Shown piece by piece: positions 28,231 to 37,404 of a DNA stretch of 64,000 bases. How positions within the stretch are numbered: the first letter of the stretch is position 1; each line of letters begins with the position of its first letter. The stretch comes from Mesorhizobium sp. Z1-4 (GTDB taxonomy: Bacteria > Pseudomonadota > Alphaproteobacteria > Rhizobiales > Rhizobiaceae). The stretch spans positions 846,803 to 910,802 of the forward strand of contig NZ_RCIO01000002.1 of NCBI RefSeq assembly GCF_004000235.1. Direction: 5' to 3'. The notes beneath the pieces were generated by a model that saw only the letters and a list, made by a program, of their open reading frames with translations, did not search any database and was not told the DNA's origin. The translations under genes were made by a program, and so were the position numbers.

Positions 28231-29415
28231 TCAGCCGGCAGGTACCGCAGCCGGCGGCCGGGCACCGCTGCGGCGCTCCCATTGATACGAGCCGGCTGCG
28301 ACAACGACAGCGATGATCATGGCGAAGATGCCAAGCACCGGCAGGCTGCGATAGCCGAAGCCGGCGGTGAGCAGCAGCGAGCCGATGGTCGCCGCGAGTG
28401 CTATGCCGAAGTTGAAGCCCGACGGAATGAGCGATGAGGCAAGGTTTGGCGCATCCGCGGTCCAGCCGAGGATGCGGGTCTGGACCGGCGTGCCGATGGC
28501 GAAATTCACTGCGCCCCAGAGGGTCAGTATGGCGATCATCGCGACGGGGTAGGGTGCGGCGGCATACATGGCAGCCATGACGGCGGCCTGCAGCGCCAGA
28601 AGCCCGATCATCGACGGCATCAGCTTCCAGCCCGCGAGGCGACCGCCGGCAAAAACACCGGCAGTGGCGCCGACGCCGTTCAGAAGCAATACCCAGGGGA
28701 TCAATTCCGGGTCGAGGCCGGTGATCTCGCGCAGGAAAGGCACGATGTAGGTGTAGGGAACGAACTGAGCGATCATCAGCATCAGCATGACGATGAGCGA
28801 GGTCCAGACCTGCTGGCGGCCGAGAACGCGGATTTCGCGCGCGAGGCCTGCGGGAGGCGCGGACGCGGCCGGCGTGCGCGGCAAAAGCGCCAGCATGGCC
28901 AGCGTGGCGAGGAGGCCGAGGCCGAACATTGCCCAGAAGGTGGCGCGCCAGCCGAACGCGTTGCCGATGGCGGTGCCTGCCGGCACGCCCAAGATGCCGG
29001 AGACGGTGAGGCCGGCGAGCACAACCGCGACCGCCATGCCACGCCTTTCCTCGCTGACGAGCCCGACGGCAACGACCATCGCCGCACCGAAATAGACGCC
29101 ATGCGCGACTGCCACCGCGACGCGGAGAAAAAGCATCTCGGCGAAACCGGGTGCCAGCGCGCAAGCGACCTGCCCGGCGGTGAAAATGACCGCGAGCCAG
29201 ATCAGCAGCGTGCGGCGCGGTACGCGTCCTGTCACGATGGTGAGCAGCGGACCGCCGATCGCGATGCCGAGCGCATAACCGGTGACGAGGTAACCTGCGG
29301 CCGGAATGGAGACGTCCAGCCCTTCGGCTACGTTCGGCAACACGCCTGCAATGACGAACTCGGTCGTGCCGAAGGCGAAGGCAGCGATGAAAAGGGCGAT
29401 CAGGGGCAGCGGCAT
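28231..29415 (-). CDS. Major facilitator superfamily exporter (DHA1 type)
   Basis: A 394-residue protein with about 12 hydrophobic segments. The N-terminal half has FGTTEFVIAGVLPNVAEGL and GYALGIAIGGPLLTIVTGRVPRRTLL, the MFS loop 2-3 motif (G-x-x-x-D/G-R-x-x-R/R), and the AraJ/CmlA-like signature of proton-driven drug or sugar-efflux antiporters. A GTG at 29454 would add 13 residues, but neither start has a strong ribosome site. The ATG at 29415 begins right before the first membrane segment. The substrate is unknown. Confidence 0.88.
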   Translation of the reverse strand: MPLPLIALFIAAFAFGTTEFVIAGVLPNVAEGLDVSIPAAGYLVTGYALGIAIGGPLLTIVTGRVPRRTLLIWLAVIFTAGQVACALAPGFAEMLFLRVAVAVAHGVYFGAAMVVAVGLVSEERRGMAVAVVLAGLTVSGILGVPAGTAIGNAFGWRATFWAMFGLGLLATLAMLALLPRTPAASAPPAGLAREIRVLGRQQVWTSLIVMLMLMIAQFVPYTYIVPFLREITGLDPELIPWVLLLNGVGATAGVFAGGRLAGWKLMPSMIGLLALQAAVMAAMYAAAPYPVAMIAILTLWGAVNFAIGTPVQTRILGWTADAPNLASSLIPSGFNFGIALAATIGSLLLTAGFGYRSLPVLGIFAMIIAVVVAAGSYQWERRSGARPPAAVPAG

Positions 29416-29536
29416 TGTCGGCTCGAACTGTGCGGAAGTCCGGCGTGAAAGCACGACGGCAGCGGCGCGGCAATCGAGAAATTGTGTGCCAGGGTGCAGA
29501 TTATCTGAAGTGCGGCGGGCTTCGCAGTCAGGCGGC

Positions 29537-29875
29537 CTATTCGGCCGGATCTTTCAGCTTGCGGATTTCCTGCATGTAGCTGCGCAGCACCGCATTGATG
29601 CGAGTCTGGTAGCCCTTGCCCTCGGCTTTGAAGAAATCGAGCACGTCGCTGTCGAGCCGGATCGAAACGGCCCTTTTCTCGACCGGATAAACGACGGTCG
29701 CCTTCGACCAGTCGATATCCATGAAATCGGCCCAGTCGGGATCGTCGCGCATCTGCGCCTCGATCTCCTCGTCGGTCATGGCATCGACGCGGGCCCAATT
29801 TGTCTTGGTTTCACCCCGCTCGGCCATGCGACGGATTTCATCCGCCGAATATCTGACGATATTTTTCTCGCTCAT
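29537..29875 (-). CDS. brnA: BrnA-type antitoxin
   Basis: A 112-residue antitoxin. The C-terminal ribbon-helix-helix segment KRAVSIRLDSDVLDFFKAEGKGYQTRINAVLRSYMQ is typical of BrnA, which binds its own promoter and neutralises BrnT. The N-terminal part (SADEIRRMAERGETKTNWARVDAMTDEEIEAQM) is the standard BrnA leader. Its reading frame overlaps the end of the upstream toxin gene by 38 bases, so both come from one transcript. Confidence 0.92.
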   Translation of the reverse strand: MSEKNIVRYSADEIRRMAERGETKTNWARVDAMTDEEIEAQMRDDPDWADFMDIDWSKATVVYPVEKRAVSIRLDSDVLDFFKAEGKGYQTRINAVLRSYMQEIRKLKDPAE

Positions 29876-30134
29876 AGCGTCTCGCCGGCCTCATCGTAAT
29901 AATACGGCACCGATCGTCTCGCATCGTGTAGACAACGGCTACCAAGCGTTCGTTTGTTCGGCAAACCGCGACGGCGCGGTTTTCATCGTCCCTAACAGAC
30001 GGCCAAGAGATGTGCGGCTCGAGAAGTGCTCTCGCACCGTCAGCCAAGTCCATTTCCCGGACGTCGAGGGTCAACTTCCGCTTCGCTTCATCCCACTCGA
30101 ATTCAGTCTCTAGATGTAGTTGTGAAATTTCCAT
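29838..30134 (-). CDS. brnT: BrnT-type toxin (ribonuclease)
   Basis: A 98-residue toxin of the BrnT RNase family, with FEWDEAKRKLTLDVREMDLADGARALLEP and RLVAVVYTMRDDRCRIITMRPARRYEREKY, the family start and end patterns. The common KHG motif after the first helix is replaced by VRE, seen in a divergent BrnT subgroup. BrnT degrades RNA and arrests growth until BrnA binds it. The toxin gene comes first and overlaps brnA, as in known brnTA operons. A clear promoter lies 69-97 bases upstream. Confidence 0.88.
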   Translation of the reverse strand: MEISQLHLETEFEWDEAKRKLTLDVREMDLADGARALLEPHISWPSVRDDENRAVAVCRTNERLVAVVYTMRDDRCRIITMRPARRYEREKYRQIFGG

Positions 30135-30202
30135 CGGTCAGTTCCCGAGAAGCTTTTCCTAGTTGGCTTACTCCGGGAACGCCACGGAACTCACAGAGAT
30201 TG

Positions 30203-30231
30203 TATATACGTTTGTATCTTCTTTCGGTCAA
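30203..30231 (-). promoter_or_regulatory. Sigma-70 promoter of brnTA
   Basis: Read on the minus strand: TTGACC, 17-base spacer, TATATA. The predicted start is near 30196, about 60 bases before brnT. GTATATAC (palindromic) overlaps the -10 and is a plausible site for BrnA autorepression. Confidence 0.65.
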
Positions 30232-30314
30232 GCTGTGAACATCGGGCACTAATGCTCGTCACCGTCGCGCTTTGGCCATCGCGTGGTTATATGAGAGCCT
30301 CCAGCGAGGCCTCG

Positions 30315-32225
30315 ATGCGGTTTTCAGACACTTTTCTCGACGAGATACGCGCCCGGCTGCCGATTTCGGCCGTCGTGGGCACGCGCGTGACGTGGGACAA
30401 GAAAAAAACCAACGCCTCGCGCGGCGACTACTGGGCCTGCTGCCCGTTCCATGGCGAGAAGACGCCGTCCTTCCATGCGGACGACCGGCGCGGGCGCTAT
30501 CACTGTTTCGGCTGCGGGGTCTCGGGCGACCATTTCCGCTTCTTGACCGAACTCGACGGCATGAGCTTTCCCGAGGCGGTGGAGCGCGTAGCCGATCAGG
30601 CGGGCGTGCCGATGCCGGCGCGCGATCCGCAGGCGGAACGCCGCGAGAAGGAAAAAGCCTCGCTCACCGAGGTGATGGAACTGGCAACCGGGTTTTTTCA
30701 GGAGACGCTTCAGGCGGCTGACGGGGCGAAGGCCCGCGCCTATCTGCGCGACCGCGGCATCACTTCGGTGACGCAGCAAACCTTCCGGCTGGGCTACGCA
30801 CCCGACAGCCGCAATGCGCTCAAGGAGTTTCTCGCCTCGAAAGGCATCGAAAAGGCGCAGATGGAGGCCTGCGGGCTGACTGTGTTCGAGAACGTGCCGG
30901 TCTCTTATGACCGGTTCCGCGACCGCATCATGTTTCCGATCGAGGATTCGCGCGGGCGGGTGATCGCATTCGGGGGGCGGGCAATGTCGGCCGACATTCC
31001 GGCCAAATACATGAACTCGCCGGAGACCGAGCTCTTCCACAAGGGCAACGTGCTCTACAATTTCGCCCGCGCCCGCAAGACGCTCGGCCGCGATGAAACG
31101 GTGATCGTCGCCGAAGGTTACATGGACGTGATCGGGCTGGCGCAGGCCGGATTCGAGCACGGTGTTGCGCCGCTGGGTACCGCGCTGACGGAAAACCAGC
31201 TCGAACTGCTTTGGCGCATGACCAAGGAGCCGCTTTTGTGCTTCGACGGCGATCAGGCCGGGCTGCGTGCCGCGTTCCGCGCCGCCGAGCTGGCGCTGCC
31301 GATGATCGCGCCGGGGCGTACGCTGCGTTTCGTCATCATGCCCGAAGGCAAGGACCCGGACGATCTGGTGCGCGAAAGCGGACCGGAAGCATTTCAGGCG
31401 CTGATCAACGAAGCACGGTCGCTGGCCGACATGCTGTGGCTGCGTGAAACCTCGGGCGGTGTGTTCGATACGCCGGAGCGGCGCGCCGACCTTGAAAAGC
31501 GGCTGCGACTTTTGACGGCCACCATTCGCGACGAGAGCGTGCGCTACCACTACAGCCAGGATATGCGGGAACGCGCACAGGCGTTTTTCGGTGCCAGGCG
31601 CGAACCGGCCAACCAGCGCGGCGACAAGCGCGCGTTCGGCCAGGGAGGGCGCGGACAGGCCTCCGGCCGGATGCCGGTGTCTGACAGGCTTGCACATTCG
31701 GCGCTTGTGCGCAGCGCCGGCCCGGTCATGCCGCTGCGCGAAGCGACGATCGTGGTGGCGCTCGCCAACCACGCCGCGCTGCTCGACGCCTATTTCGATC
31801 AGGCCGCGTCGATGGATCTGGAGCACCCCGAACTCAGGCAATTGCTGGCGGCGCTGCTGGATATCGTTGCGACCGGCGAGCCGCACGGGCCTGATGAGGT
31901 CGCGGCCCGATTCGAGGCGCGGGGGCTGGCCGAAACCTGGTCGCGAGCGGTGCTGCTCGTCAAAGGCGCGCATCAATGGCCGGCACTGGCCGACGCCACG
32001 CTGGACGACGCGCGCGAGGCATTCGTGCAGGCGCTGCACTTGCAGCGCAGCTCAGGCTTTCTAAATAAGGAGCTGAAAGCGGCCGAACTGGCGCTTGCAA
32101 CCGATCCGACGGAAGAGAATTATCGGCGCCTGGTTGAGATACAGGCCCATATCCGGGATGCACAATCCACCGAAGCGCTGATCGAAGGCTTCGGAGTGAC
32201 ATCAGGGCGCGTTGCTCGCGGATAG
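30315..32225 (+). CDS. dnaG: DNA primase
   Basis: A 636-residue primase that makes RNA primers for replication. The N-terminal zinc finger has CPFH (Cys43, His46) and CFGC (Cys64, Cys67). The catalytic TOPRIM core includes VIVAEGYMDVIGL and LCFDGDQAGLRAA with the acidic metal ligands. The C-terminal ~180 residues form the helicase-binding domain. A GAGG five bases before the ATG at 30315 and the canonical start MRFSDTFLDEIRARLPI decide against in-frame upstream starts. It is followed by rpoD in the same orientation, a conserved pair. Confidence 0.97.
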   Translation: MRFSDTFLDEIRARLPISAVVGTRVTWDKKKTNASRGDYWACCPFHGEKTPSFHADDRRGRYHCFGCGVSGDHFRFLTELDGMSFPEAVERVADQAGVPMPARDPQAERREKEKASLTEVMELATGFFQETLQAADGAKARAYLRDRGITSVTQQTFRLGYAPDSRNALKEFLASKGIEKAQMEACGLTVFENVPVSYDRFRDRIMFPIEDSRGRVIAFGGRAMSADIPAKYMNSPETELFHKGNVLYNFARARKTLGRDETVIVAEGYMDVIGLAQAGFEHGVAPLGTALTENQLELLWRMTKEPLLCFDGDQAGLRAAFRAAELALPMIAPGRTLRFVIMPEGKDPDDLVRESGPEAFQALINEARSLADMLWLRETSGGVFDTPERRADLEKRLRLLTATIRDESVRYHYSQDMRERAQAFFGARREPANQRGDKRAFGQGGRGQASGRMPVSDRLAHSALVRSAGPVMPLREATIVVALANHAALLDAYFDQAASMDLEHPELRQLLAALLDIVATGEPHGPDEVAARFEARGLAETWSRAVLLVKGAHQWPALADATLDDAREAFVQALHLQRSSGFLNKELKAAELALATDPTEENYRRLVEIQAHIRDAQSTEALIEGFGVTSGRVARG

Positions 32226-32523
32226 GCTGTTTCGACCCGGAATCGGCTTTTTGCCGGCTGTGATTCGCTTTTTTAATGCGAATCGTGCCACTGGCGCTTG
32301 ACCTTGCACGAGAATGACGGAATCACACGATCCGAAATCCGCAGATGCGACCAATATGCGACGGTTCTATGGACCAGCGCCGGCATCGACCTATGTGGCA
32401 GGGTTAATCGACACTTAACGGGGTTGGGGTACTGCGCTCATTAAAATGAAGGCGACAGCGGCAACCCGATTCGGACCGCACAATCCGGCAGCTTGAGGCT
32501 GCCGCCTGGAGACGGAACAAAGC
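32226..32523. other. dnaG-rpoD intergenic region without a gene
   Basis: This 298-base gap holds a hairpin GATTCGC / GCGAATC (32262-32268 with 32278-32284) whose loop is mostly T, and CGGC-TTTTT-GCCG just before it. It should also contain the rpoD promoter, but I see no box close to consensus. No open frame of gene quality is present. Confidence 0.5.
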
Positions 32524-34545
32524 ATGGCGACCAAGACGAAAGAAAAGGAAGAGGTCGAAACCGAACGCGAAGGCCAGACCGACGGCCCGCTGCTCGACCT
32601 TTCCGACGACGCGGTCAAGAAAATGATCAAGGTCGCCAAGAAGCGCGGCTACGTTACGATGGACGAGCTCAACGCCGTCCTGCCTTCCGAGGAAGTCACC
32701 TCCGAACAGATCGAAGACACGATGTCGATGCTCTCAGACATGGGCATCAACGTGGTCGAGGATGACGAGGCGGGCGAAGAGTCCGACAACAAGGACAACG
32801 ATTCCGACGACGACGCCAACGAGGTTGCGGCACAGACCGGAACCGCCGTCGCGACGACGACCAAAAAAGAACCGACCGACCGGACCGACGACCCGGTGCG
32901 CATGTATCTTCGCGAGATGGGCTCGGTCGAGCTTCTGTCGCGCGAGGGCGAGATTGCGATCGCCAAGCGCATCGAGGCCGGCCGCGAGACGATGATTGCG
33001 GGCCTGTGCGAAAGCCCGCTGACCTTCCAGGCCATCATCATCTGGCGCGACGAACTCAACGAAGCGAAGATTCTGCTGCGCGAGATCATCGATCTCGAGG
33101 CGACCTATGCCGGCCCCGAGGCCAAGCAGGCACCGGTGGTGGAGCGGGTCGAGCCGGAAGACAAGCCCAAGGAAGAGCAGAAGGGGCGGCGCTCGCGCGA
33201 CGATGACGACATCACCAATGTCGGCGGCGAGAGCAACACCGAAGACGACGACGAGGACGATGAGGACGAGGCCAACCTGTCGCTTGCGGCAATGGAGGCC
33301 GAACTTCGCCCGCAGGTGATGGAGACGCTCGATACCATCGCGTCGACCTACAAGAAGCTCAGAAAATTGCAGGACCAGCAGGTGGAAGCCCGCCTGTCGG
33401 CCTCCGGCGCGCTGTCGACCAGCCAGGAGCGCTCCTACAAGAAACTCAAGGAAGAGCTGATCACGGCGGTGAAATCGCTGTCGCTCAACAATGCGCGCAT
33501 CGAGGCGCTGGTGGAGCAGCTCTACGACATCAACAAGCGGCTGGTTCAGAACGAAGGCAAGCTTCTGCGCCTCGCCGAAAGCTATGGCGTGAAGCGCGAG
33601 AGCTTCCTGGAGCATTATCAGGGATCGGAGCTCGATCCCAACTGGACGAAGTCGATCTCCAATCTTGCCGCGAAGGGCTGGAAGGAGTTCACGAAGTCCG
33701 AGAAGGACAACATCAAGACGCTGCGCGCCGAAATCCAGAACCTGGCGCAGGAAACCGGCATTTCGATCGGCGAGTTCCGTCGCATCGTGAACCAGGTCCA
33801 GAAGGGCGAGCGCGAAGCCGCAATCGCCAAGAAGGAGATGGTGGAAGCCAATCTGCGGCTGGTGATTTCCATCGCCAAAAAATACACCAACCGCGGCCTG
33901 CAGTTCCTGGATCTCATTCAGGAAGGCAATATCGGCCTGATGAAAGCGGTCGACAAATTCGAATACCGCCGCGGCTACAAATTCTCCACCTACGCGACCT
34001 GGTGGATCAGGCAGGCGATCACCCGTTCGATCGCCGATCAGGCGCGAACCATTCGCATTCCGGTGCACATGATCGAGACGATCAACAAGATCGTCCGTAC
34101 CTCGCGCCAGATGCTGCACGAGATCGGCCGCGAGCCGACGCCGGAGGAACTGGCGGAAAAGCTCGCCATGCCGCTCGAAAAGGTGCGCAAGGTGCTGAAG
34201 ATCGCCAAGGAGCCGATCAGCCTCGAAACGCCGGTCGGCGACGAGGAAGATTCGCATCTGGGCGATTTCATCGAGGACAAATCGGCCGTGTTGCCGATCG
34301 ATGCCGCGATCCAGGCCAATCTGCGCGAGACGACGACGCGCGTGCTCGCCTCGCTGACGCCGCGCGAAGAGCGCGTTCTCAGAATGCGCTTCGGCATCGG
34401 CATGAACACCGACCACACGCTGGAGGAAGTCGGCCAGCAGTTCTCGGTGACGCGCGAGCGTATCCGCCAGATCGAGGCCAAGGCGCTGAGGAAGCTGAAG
34501 CACCCGAGCCGCTCTAGGAAGCTCAGGAGCTTCCTCGACAGCTAG
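32524..34545 (+). CDS. rpoD: RNA polymerase primary sigma factor (sigma-70)
   Basis: A 673-residue housekeeping sigma factor. Region 1.1 spans about residues 20-95 and region 1.2 has [13 protein letters not shown] long acidic, non-conserved insert (DDDEDDEDE near residue 240) precedes region 2, which has [25 protein letters not shown] and [15 protein letters not shown] for core binding and -10 recognition. Region 3 follows, and region 4 is [28 protein letters not shown] for -35 binding. The length and insert match Rhizobiales RpoD. A strong terminator follows. Confidence 0.98.
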   Translation: MATKTKEKEEVETEREGQTDGPLLDLSDDAVKKMIKVAKKRGYVTMDELNAVLPSEEVTSEQIEDTMSMLSDMGINVVEDDEAGEESDNKDNDSDDDANEVAAQTGTAVATTTKKEPTDRTDDPVRMYLREMGSVELLSREGEIAIAKRIEAGRETMIAGLCESPLTFQAIIIWRDELNEAKILLREIIDLEATYAGPEAKQAPVVERVEPEDKPKEEQKGRRSRDDDDITNVGGESNTEDDDEDDEDEANLSLAAMEAELRPQVMETLDTIASTYKKLRKLQDQQVEARLSASGALSTSQERSYKKLKEELITAVKSLSLNNARIEALVEQLYDINKRLVQNEGKLLRLAESYGVKRESFLEHYQGSELDPNWTKSISNLAAKGWKEFTKSEKDNIKTLRAEIQNLAQETGISIGEFRRIVNQVQKGEREAAIAKKEMVEANLRLVISIAKKYTNRGLQFLDLIQEGNIGLMKAVDKFEYRRGYKFSTYATWWIRQAITRSIADQARTIRIPVHMIETINKIVRTSRQMLHEIGREPTPEELAEKLAMPLEKVRKVLKIAKEPISLETPVGDEEDSHLGDFIEDKSAVLPIDAAIQANLRETTTRVLASLTPREERVLRMRFGIGMNTDHTLEEVGQQFSVTRERIRQIEAKALRKLKHPSRSRKLRSFLDS

Positions 34546-34570
34546 ACTTGCAGACCAGTGTCGACGTTGC

Positions 34571-34602
34571 AAAAGCCGGGTGTTTTGCCCGGCTTTTCTT
34601 TT
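34571..34602 (+). terminator. Rho-independent terminator of rpoD
   Basis: A 10-bp stem AAAAGCCGGG / CCCGGCTTTT (34571-34580 with 34588-34597) has a 7-base loop and continues CTTTT. Confidence 0.9.
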
Positions 34603-34771
34603 GGCTGAAGGTGACAATCGCCGCGACGAGGGTTGCATTCGGCGAAGCGGGACGCTGCTCCACCCAGCCGCGATAGGCCATGTCAGGAGTGACCGCGCCA
34701 TGCGTTGATCGCGGTCCCGGCAGATGCGTATCCTTGGCTGTCTTATAGGCGGTTCAGGAGAGCGATGCCGG

Positions 34772-35389
34772 ATGGAGAAAGTCGATTTCAAAAGGACGCT
34801 GAAGCATTTCTATCTACCGACGGCGAAGGATTTTTCGCAGGTCGAGGTGCCGGCAATGCAGTTCGTCATGGTCGACGGGGCGGGTGACCCGAACACCTCG
34901 CCGGTCTACAGGGCAGCGCTGGAATGGCTCTACCCCGTAAGCTACGGGCTCAAATTTGCCTCCAAGCTGACGCTCAAGCGCGATTATGCGGTGCCCCCGC
35001 TCGAAGGTTTGTGGTGGGCGGAGGACATGGGTACATTCCTGACGCGCGAGAAGGACAAGTGGTCTTGGACAATGATGATCATGGCGCCGGACTGGATCGA
35101 CCGGGCGATGTTCGATGCGGCGGTGGCAAAGGCGGCCGGCAAGCTCGGCGCCGAGCCGCCGGCAAGTTTGCGCCTCGAGGCGTTCGACGAGGGCCTTTCG
35201 GTGCAGATCATGCATGTCGGGCCATACGACGCGGAGGGGCCGACAATCGCGCGGCTGCACGGCGAATACCTGCCGGCGAACGGGCTGACCGAAAACGGCC
35301 ATCACCACGAAATCTACATCGGCGATCCGCGGCGCACCGCACCCGAGAAACTGAAGACGGTGCTCCGGCAGCCGGTCAGGCGCGCCTAG
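34772..35389 (+). CDS. GyrI-like small-molecule-binding domain protein
   Basis: A 205-residue protein of the GyrI-like (SHS2/BacR effector-binding) family: FYLPTAKDFSQVEVPAMQFVMVDGAGDPNTSPVYRAALEWLYPVSYGLKF, WWAEDMGTFLTREKDKWSWTMMIMAPDWI, LSVQIMHVGPYDAEGPTIARLHGEYL and HHHEIYIGDPRRTAPEKLKTVLRQPV. Members bind or hydrolyse hydrophobic ligands, and many stand alone like this. AGGAGA 11 bases before the ATG is somewhat distant. The gene has its own space and no clear operon partner. Confidence 0.85.
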   Translation: MEKVDFKRTLKHFYLPTAKDFSQVEVPAMQFVMVDGAGDPNTSPVYRAALEWLYPVSYGLKFASKLTLKRDYAVPPLEGLWWAEDMGTFLTREKDKWSWTMMIMAPDWIDRAMFDAAVAKAAGKLGAEPPASLRLEAFDEGLSVQIMHVGPYDAEGPTIARLHGEYLPANGLTENGHHHEIYIGDPRRTAPEKLKTVLRQPVRRA

Positions 35390-35451
35390 AGGCCGGCAAT
35401 AGCCGGCATCGGCGGTGGACTAGACCGTGGCCGGCGGCGCGTTGCCCGAGA

Positions 35452-36249
35452 CTATGCGACGGCACGCATGGCGTTCTGCCGCGGCAGCCTGGCGTCGACA
35501 TATGGATTGCCCGAGCGGCTCGTTTCGAGGCTGGTCTCGACACGGTAGGTCTCGCCGATCGCGGGCAAAGCGAGCACTTCGCGCGTCGGCCCCTCAGCAA
35601 CCACCCTACCATCGCGCAGCAGCACCAGCCGGTTGCAGAATTTCGCTGCCAGGTTGAGATCGTGCAGGGCGGCGATGACGACCATGCCGCCGTCGCGCGC
35701 CGCGTCGTGGATGCGCGTCAGAATGGAGAGCTGATGGTGGAGGTCAAGCGCACTGGTCGGCTCGTCGAGCAGCATCAGGTTGGGCGCGCGCACGAGGCTC
35801 TGCGCCACCGCGACCATCTGGGCCTGGCCGCCGGACAGGGCGCCGATGGGGCGGTCGGCAAGATTTGCGAGGGCGAGTTTGTGGAGCGCGCCACTGACGC
35901 GTTCGACCTGTTCGGCGCCGACGCGCCAGCCTCCCTTTTGCTTAAGGGCCAAAAGGACACTTTCGAACACGGTGAGCGCTGCGTTGCAGCCATAGGCCTG
36001 GGGCATGTAGACGACCTGCCGTGCGCGTTCGGCACGCGGAAGAGCATCGAGCGATTTTCCGTTCAGTTCCATGGTGCCGGCACGCGGCCGGATCAACCCG
36101 GCCAGAGCCTTGAAGAGCGTCGATTTTCCAGCCGCGTTGGGGCCGATGAGGCCGATGAAGGAACCCGGTTCGAGCACTCGGGTGGAAACGTCGTGCAGCA
36201 CCTGCCGGCTGCCGTATGACACATTCAGCCTGTCGATGATGAGGGTCAT
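35452..36249 (-). CDS. ABC transporter ATP-binding protein, iron/siderophore (FecCD) type
   Basis: A 265-residue ATPase for an iron-chelate or heme importer. Walker A is GPNAAGKST, the Q-loop region is VVYMPQAYG, the signature is LSGGQAQMVAVAQSL, Walker B is LMLLDEPTSALD, and the H-loop is AALHDLN. Its ATG overlaps the permease stop codon (ATGA, 36246-36249), so the two are translationally coupled. It is the last gene of the SBP-permease-ATPase operon, which the IRO-type operator at 38628 should control. Confidence 0.93.
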   Translation of the reverse strand: MTLIIDRLNVSYGSRQVLHDVSTRVLEPGSFIGLIGPNAAGKSTLFKALAGLIRPRAGTMELNGKSLDALPRAERARQVVYMPQAYGCNAALTVFESVLLALKQKGGWRVGAEQVERVSGALHKLALANLADRPIGALSGGQAQMVAVAQSLVRAPNLMLLDEPTSALDLHHQLSILTRIHDAARDGGMVVIAALHDLNLAAKFCNRLVLLRDGRVVAEGPTREVLALPAIGETYRVETSLETSRSGNPYVDARLPRQNAMRAVA

Positions 36250-37325
36250 CCGAGTTTCTCCTTGCGGGTGGACAGGATCAGAGACACGAAGACGGGAACG
36301 CCGATCAGCGCCGTCACGATGCCGATGGGGTAAAGCACGCCGGGCGTGACGCTCTTGGAGACGATCGAGGCGACTGACAGAACGAGCGCGCCGACAATGG
36401 CGGAGAGTGGCAGAAAGAAACGCTGGTCCTCGCCCACCAGCATGCGGGCGATATGCGGGCCGACAAGGCCGACAAAACCGACCGTTCCGACAAAGGACAC
36501 GGCTGTCGCCGCCAGAAGCGAAATGCAGACCAGCAGTTCCAGACGCAGCCGTCCGACATCGACACCCATGGAGCGTGCGGTTTCCTCGCCCATGCGCAAG
36601 GCGGTTAGCTGCCATCCGCGCATCATGCAGAAAGGAAGGATGAGGAAGAGGAGGACGCCCCCGAGCTGTATCTTTTCCCAGCTGGCGCGCGAAAGCGAAC
36701 CCATCATCCAGAAAACGATACGCGACAGCTCATCCTCCGAGGCCGCGTACTGCATCATCGCCAGCAGCGCGTTGAAGGTGAAAAAAATGGCAATACCGAA
36801 AAGCACCATCGTGTCGGCTCCGGCGCCGCGAAGCCGGCTGGCAAACAGCAACAGCGCGCAGGTGGCGAGCGCAAACACGAAAGCATTTATGGTGACGATC
36901 AGCGGCCCGACATTGGGTATGAGGCTCATTCCCGTGACGATGGCCAGCGCCGCGCCGAAGCTGGCGGCAGAGGATACACCGAGCGTGAAAGGCTCCGCGA
37001 GCGGGTTGTTGAGGATGGTCTGCATTTCAGCGCCGGCAGCACCGAGCATTGCGCCGACAAGAACCGCCGTCACGGCGATCGGCAGGCGGTAGTCCCAGAC
37101 AACAACCTCCAGCTTTACCCCATGGGAACGCGGGTCGAGCAGCGTGTCGAAGACGGTCCTTAAGTTGAAATTGCCGGGACCGTTGGTGATGTCGATCATG
37201 AAGGATGTGAGCAGGAGTGCCGAAAGGAGGCCGATCAGGGCCAGCCGGCGGCCGATACGGCTGCGATAACCCGCGGCCGGGTCCAGCTCGTCCGGAGCGG
37301 GCCGTGAACCTGCGTTTGCGGTCAT
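36246..37325 (-). CDS. FecCD-family ABC transporter permease
   Basis: A 359-residue permease with about ten hydrophobic helices. Family motifs include RLPIAVTAVLVGAMLGAAGAEMQTILNNPLAEPFTLGVSSAASFGA (helix 2-3 region) and FVGTVGFVGLVGPHIARMLVGEDQRFFLPLSAIVGALVL, the coupling and gate region of BtuC/FecCD transporters. It would form the inner-membrane channel for a siderophore, heme or cobalamin. The gene lies 79 bases after the binding-protein gene, with a 26-bp palindrome in the gap. Confidence 0.94.
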   Translation of the reverse strand: MTANAGSRPAPDELDPAAGYRSRIGRRLALIGLLSALLLTSFMIDITNGPGNFNLRTVFDTLLDPRSHGVKLEVVVWDYRLPIAVTAVLVGAMLGAAGAEMQTILNNPLAEPFTLGVSSAASFGAALAIVTGMSLIPNVGPLIVTINAFVFALATCALLLFASRLRGAGADTMVLFGIAIFFTFNALLAMMQYAASEDELSRIVFWMMGSLSRASWEKIQLGGVLLFLILPFCMMRGWQLTALRMGEETARSMGVDVGRLRLELLVCISLLAATAVSFVGTVGFVGLVGPHIARMLVGEDQRFFLPLSAIVGALVLSVASIVSKSVTPGVLYPIGIVTALIGVPVFVSLILSTRKEKLG

Positions 37326-37364
37326 GGTGGATATCCAGCGGACAGTGTTTGCGTTTCCGGATCA

Positions 37365-37390
37365 CCGGTCCGGTTTGCAAACCGGACCGG
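37365..37390. repeat. Perfect 26-bp palindrome between SBP and permease genes
   Basis: Each 13-base arm is CCGGTCCGGTTTG and its complement, with no spacer. In the transcript it would form a stable hairpin just 3' of the SBP gene, without a T tract. It may protect the SBP mRNA segment, as intercistronic hairpins do in other binding-protein operons. Confidence 0.75.
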
Positions 37391-37404
37391 CACGCGGTCT
37401 GCGA

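Noticed and set aside
32734..34791. A 685-residue minus-strand frame opposite rpoD
   Set aside because: It is a shadow of the highly conserved sigma factor gene with no homology of its own.
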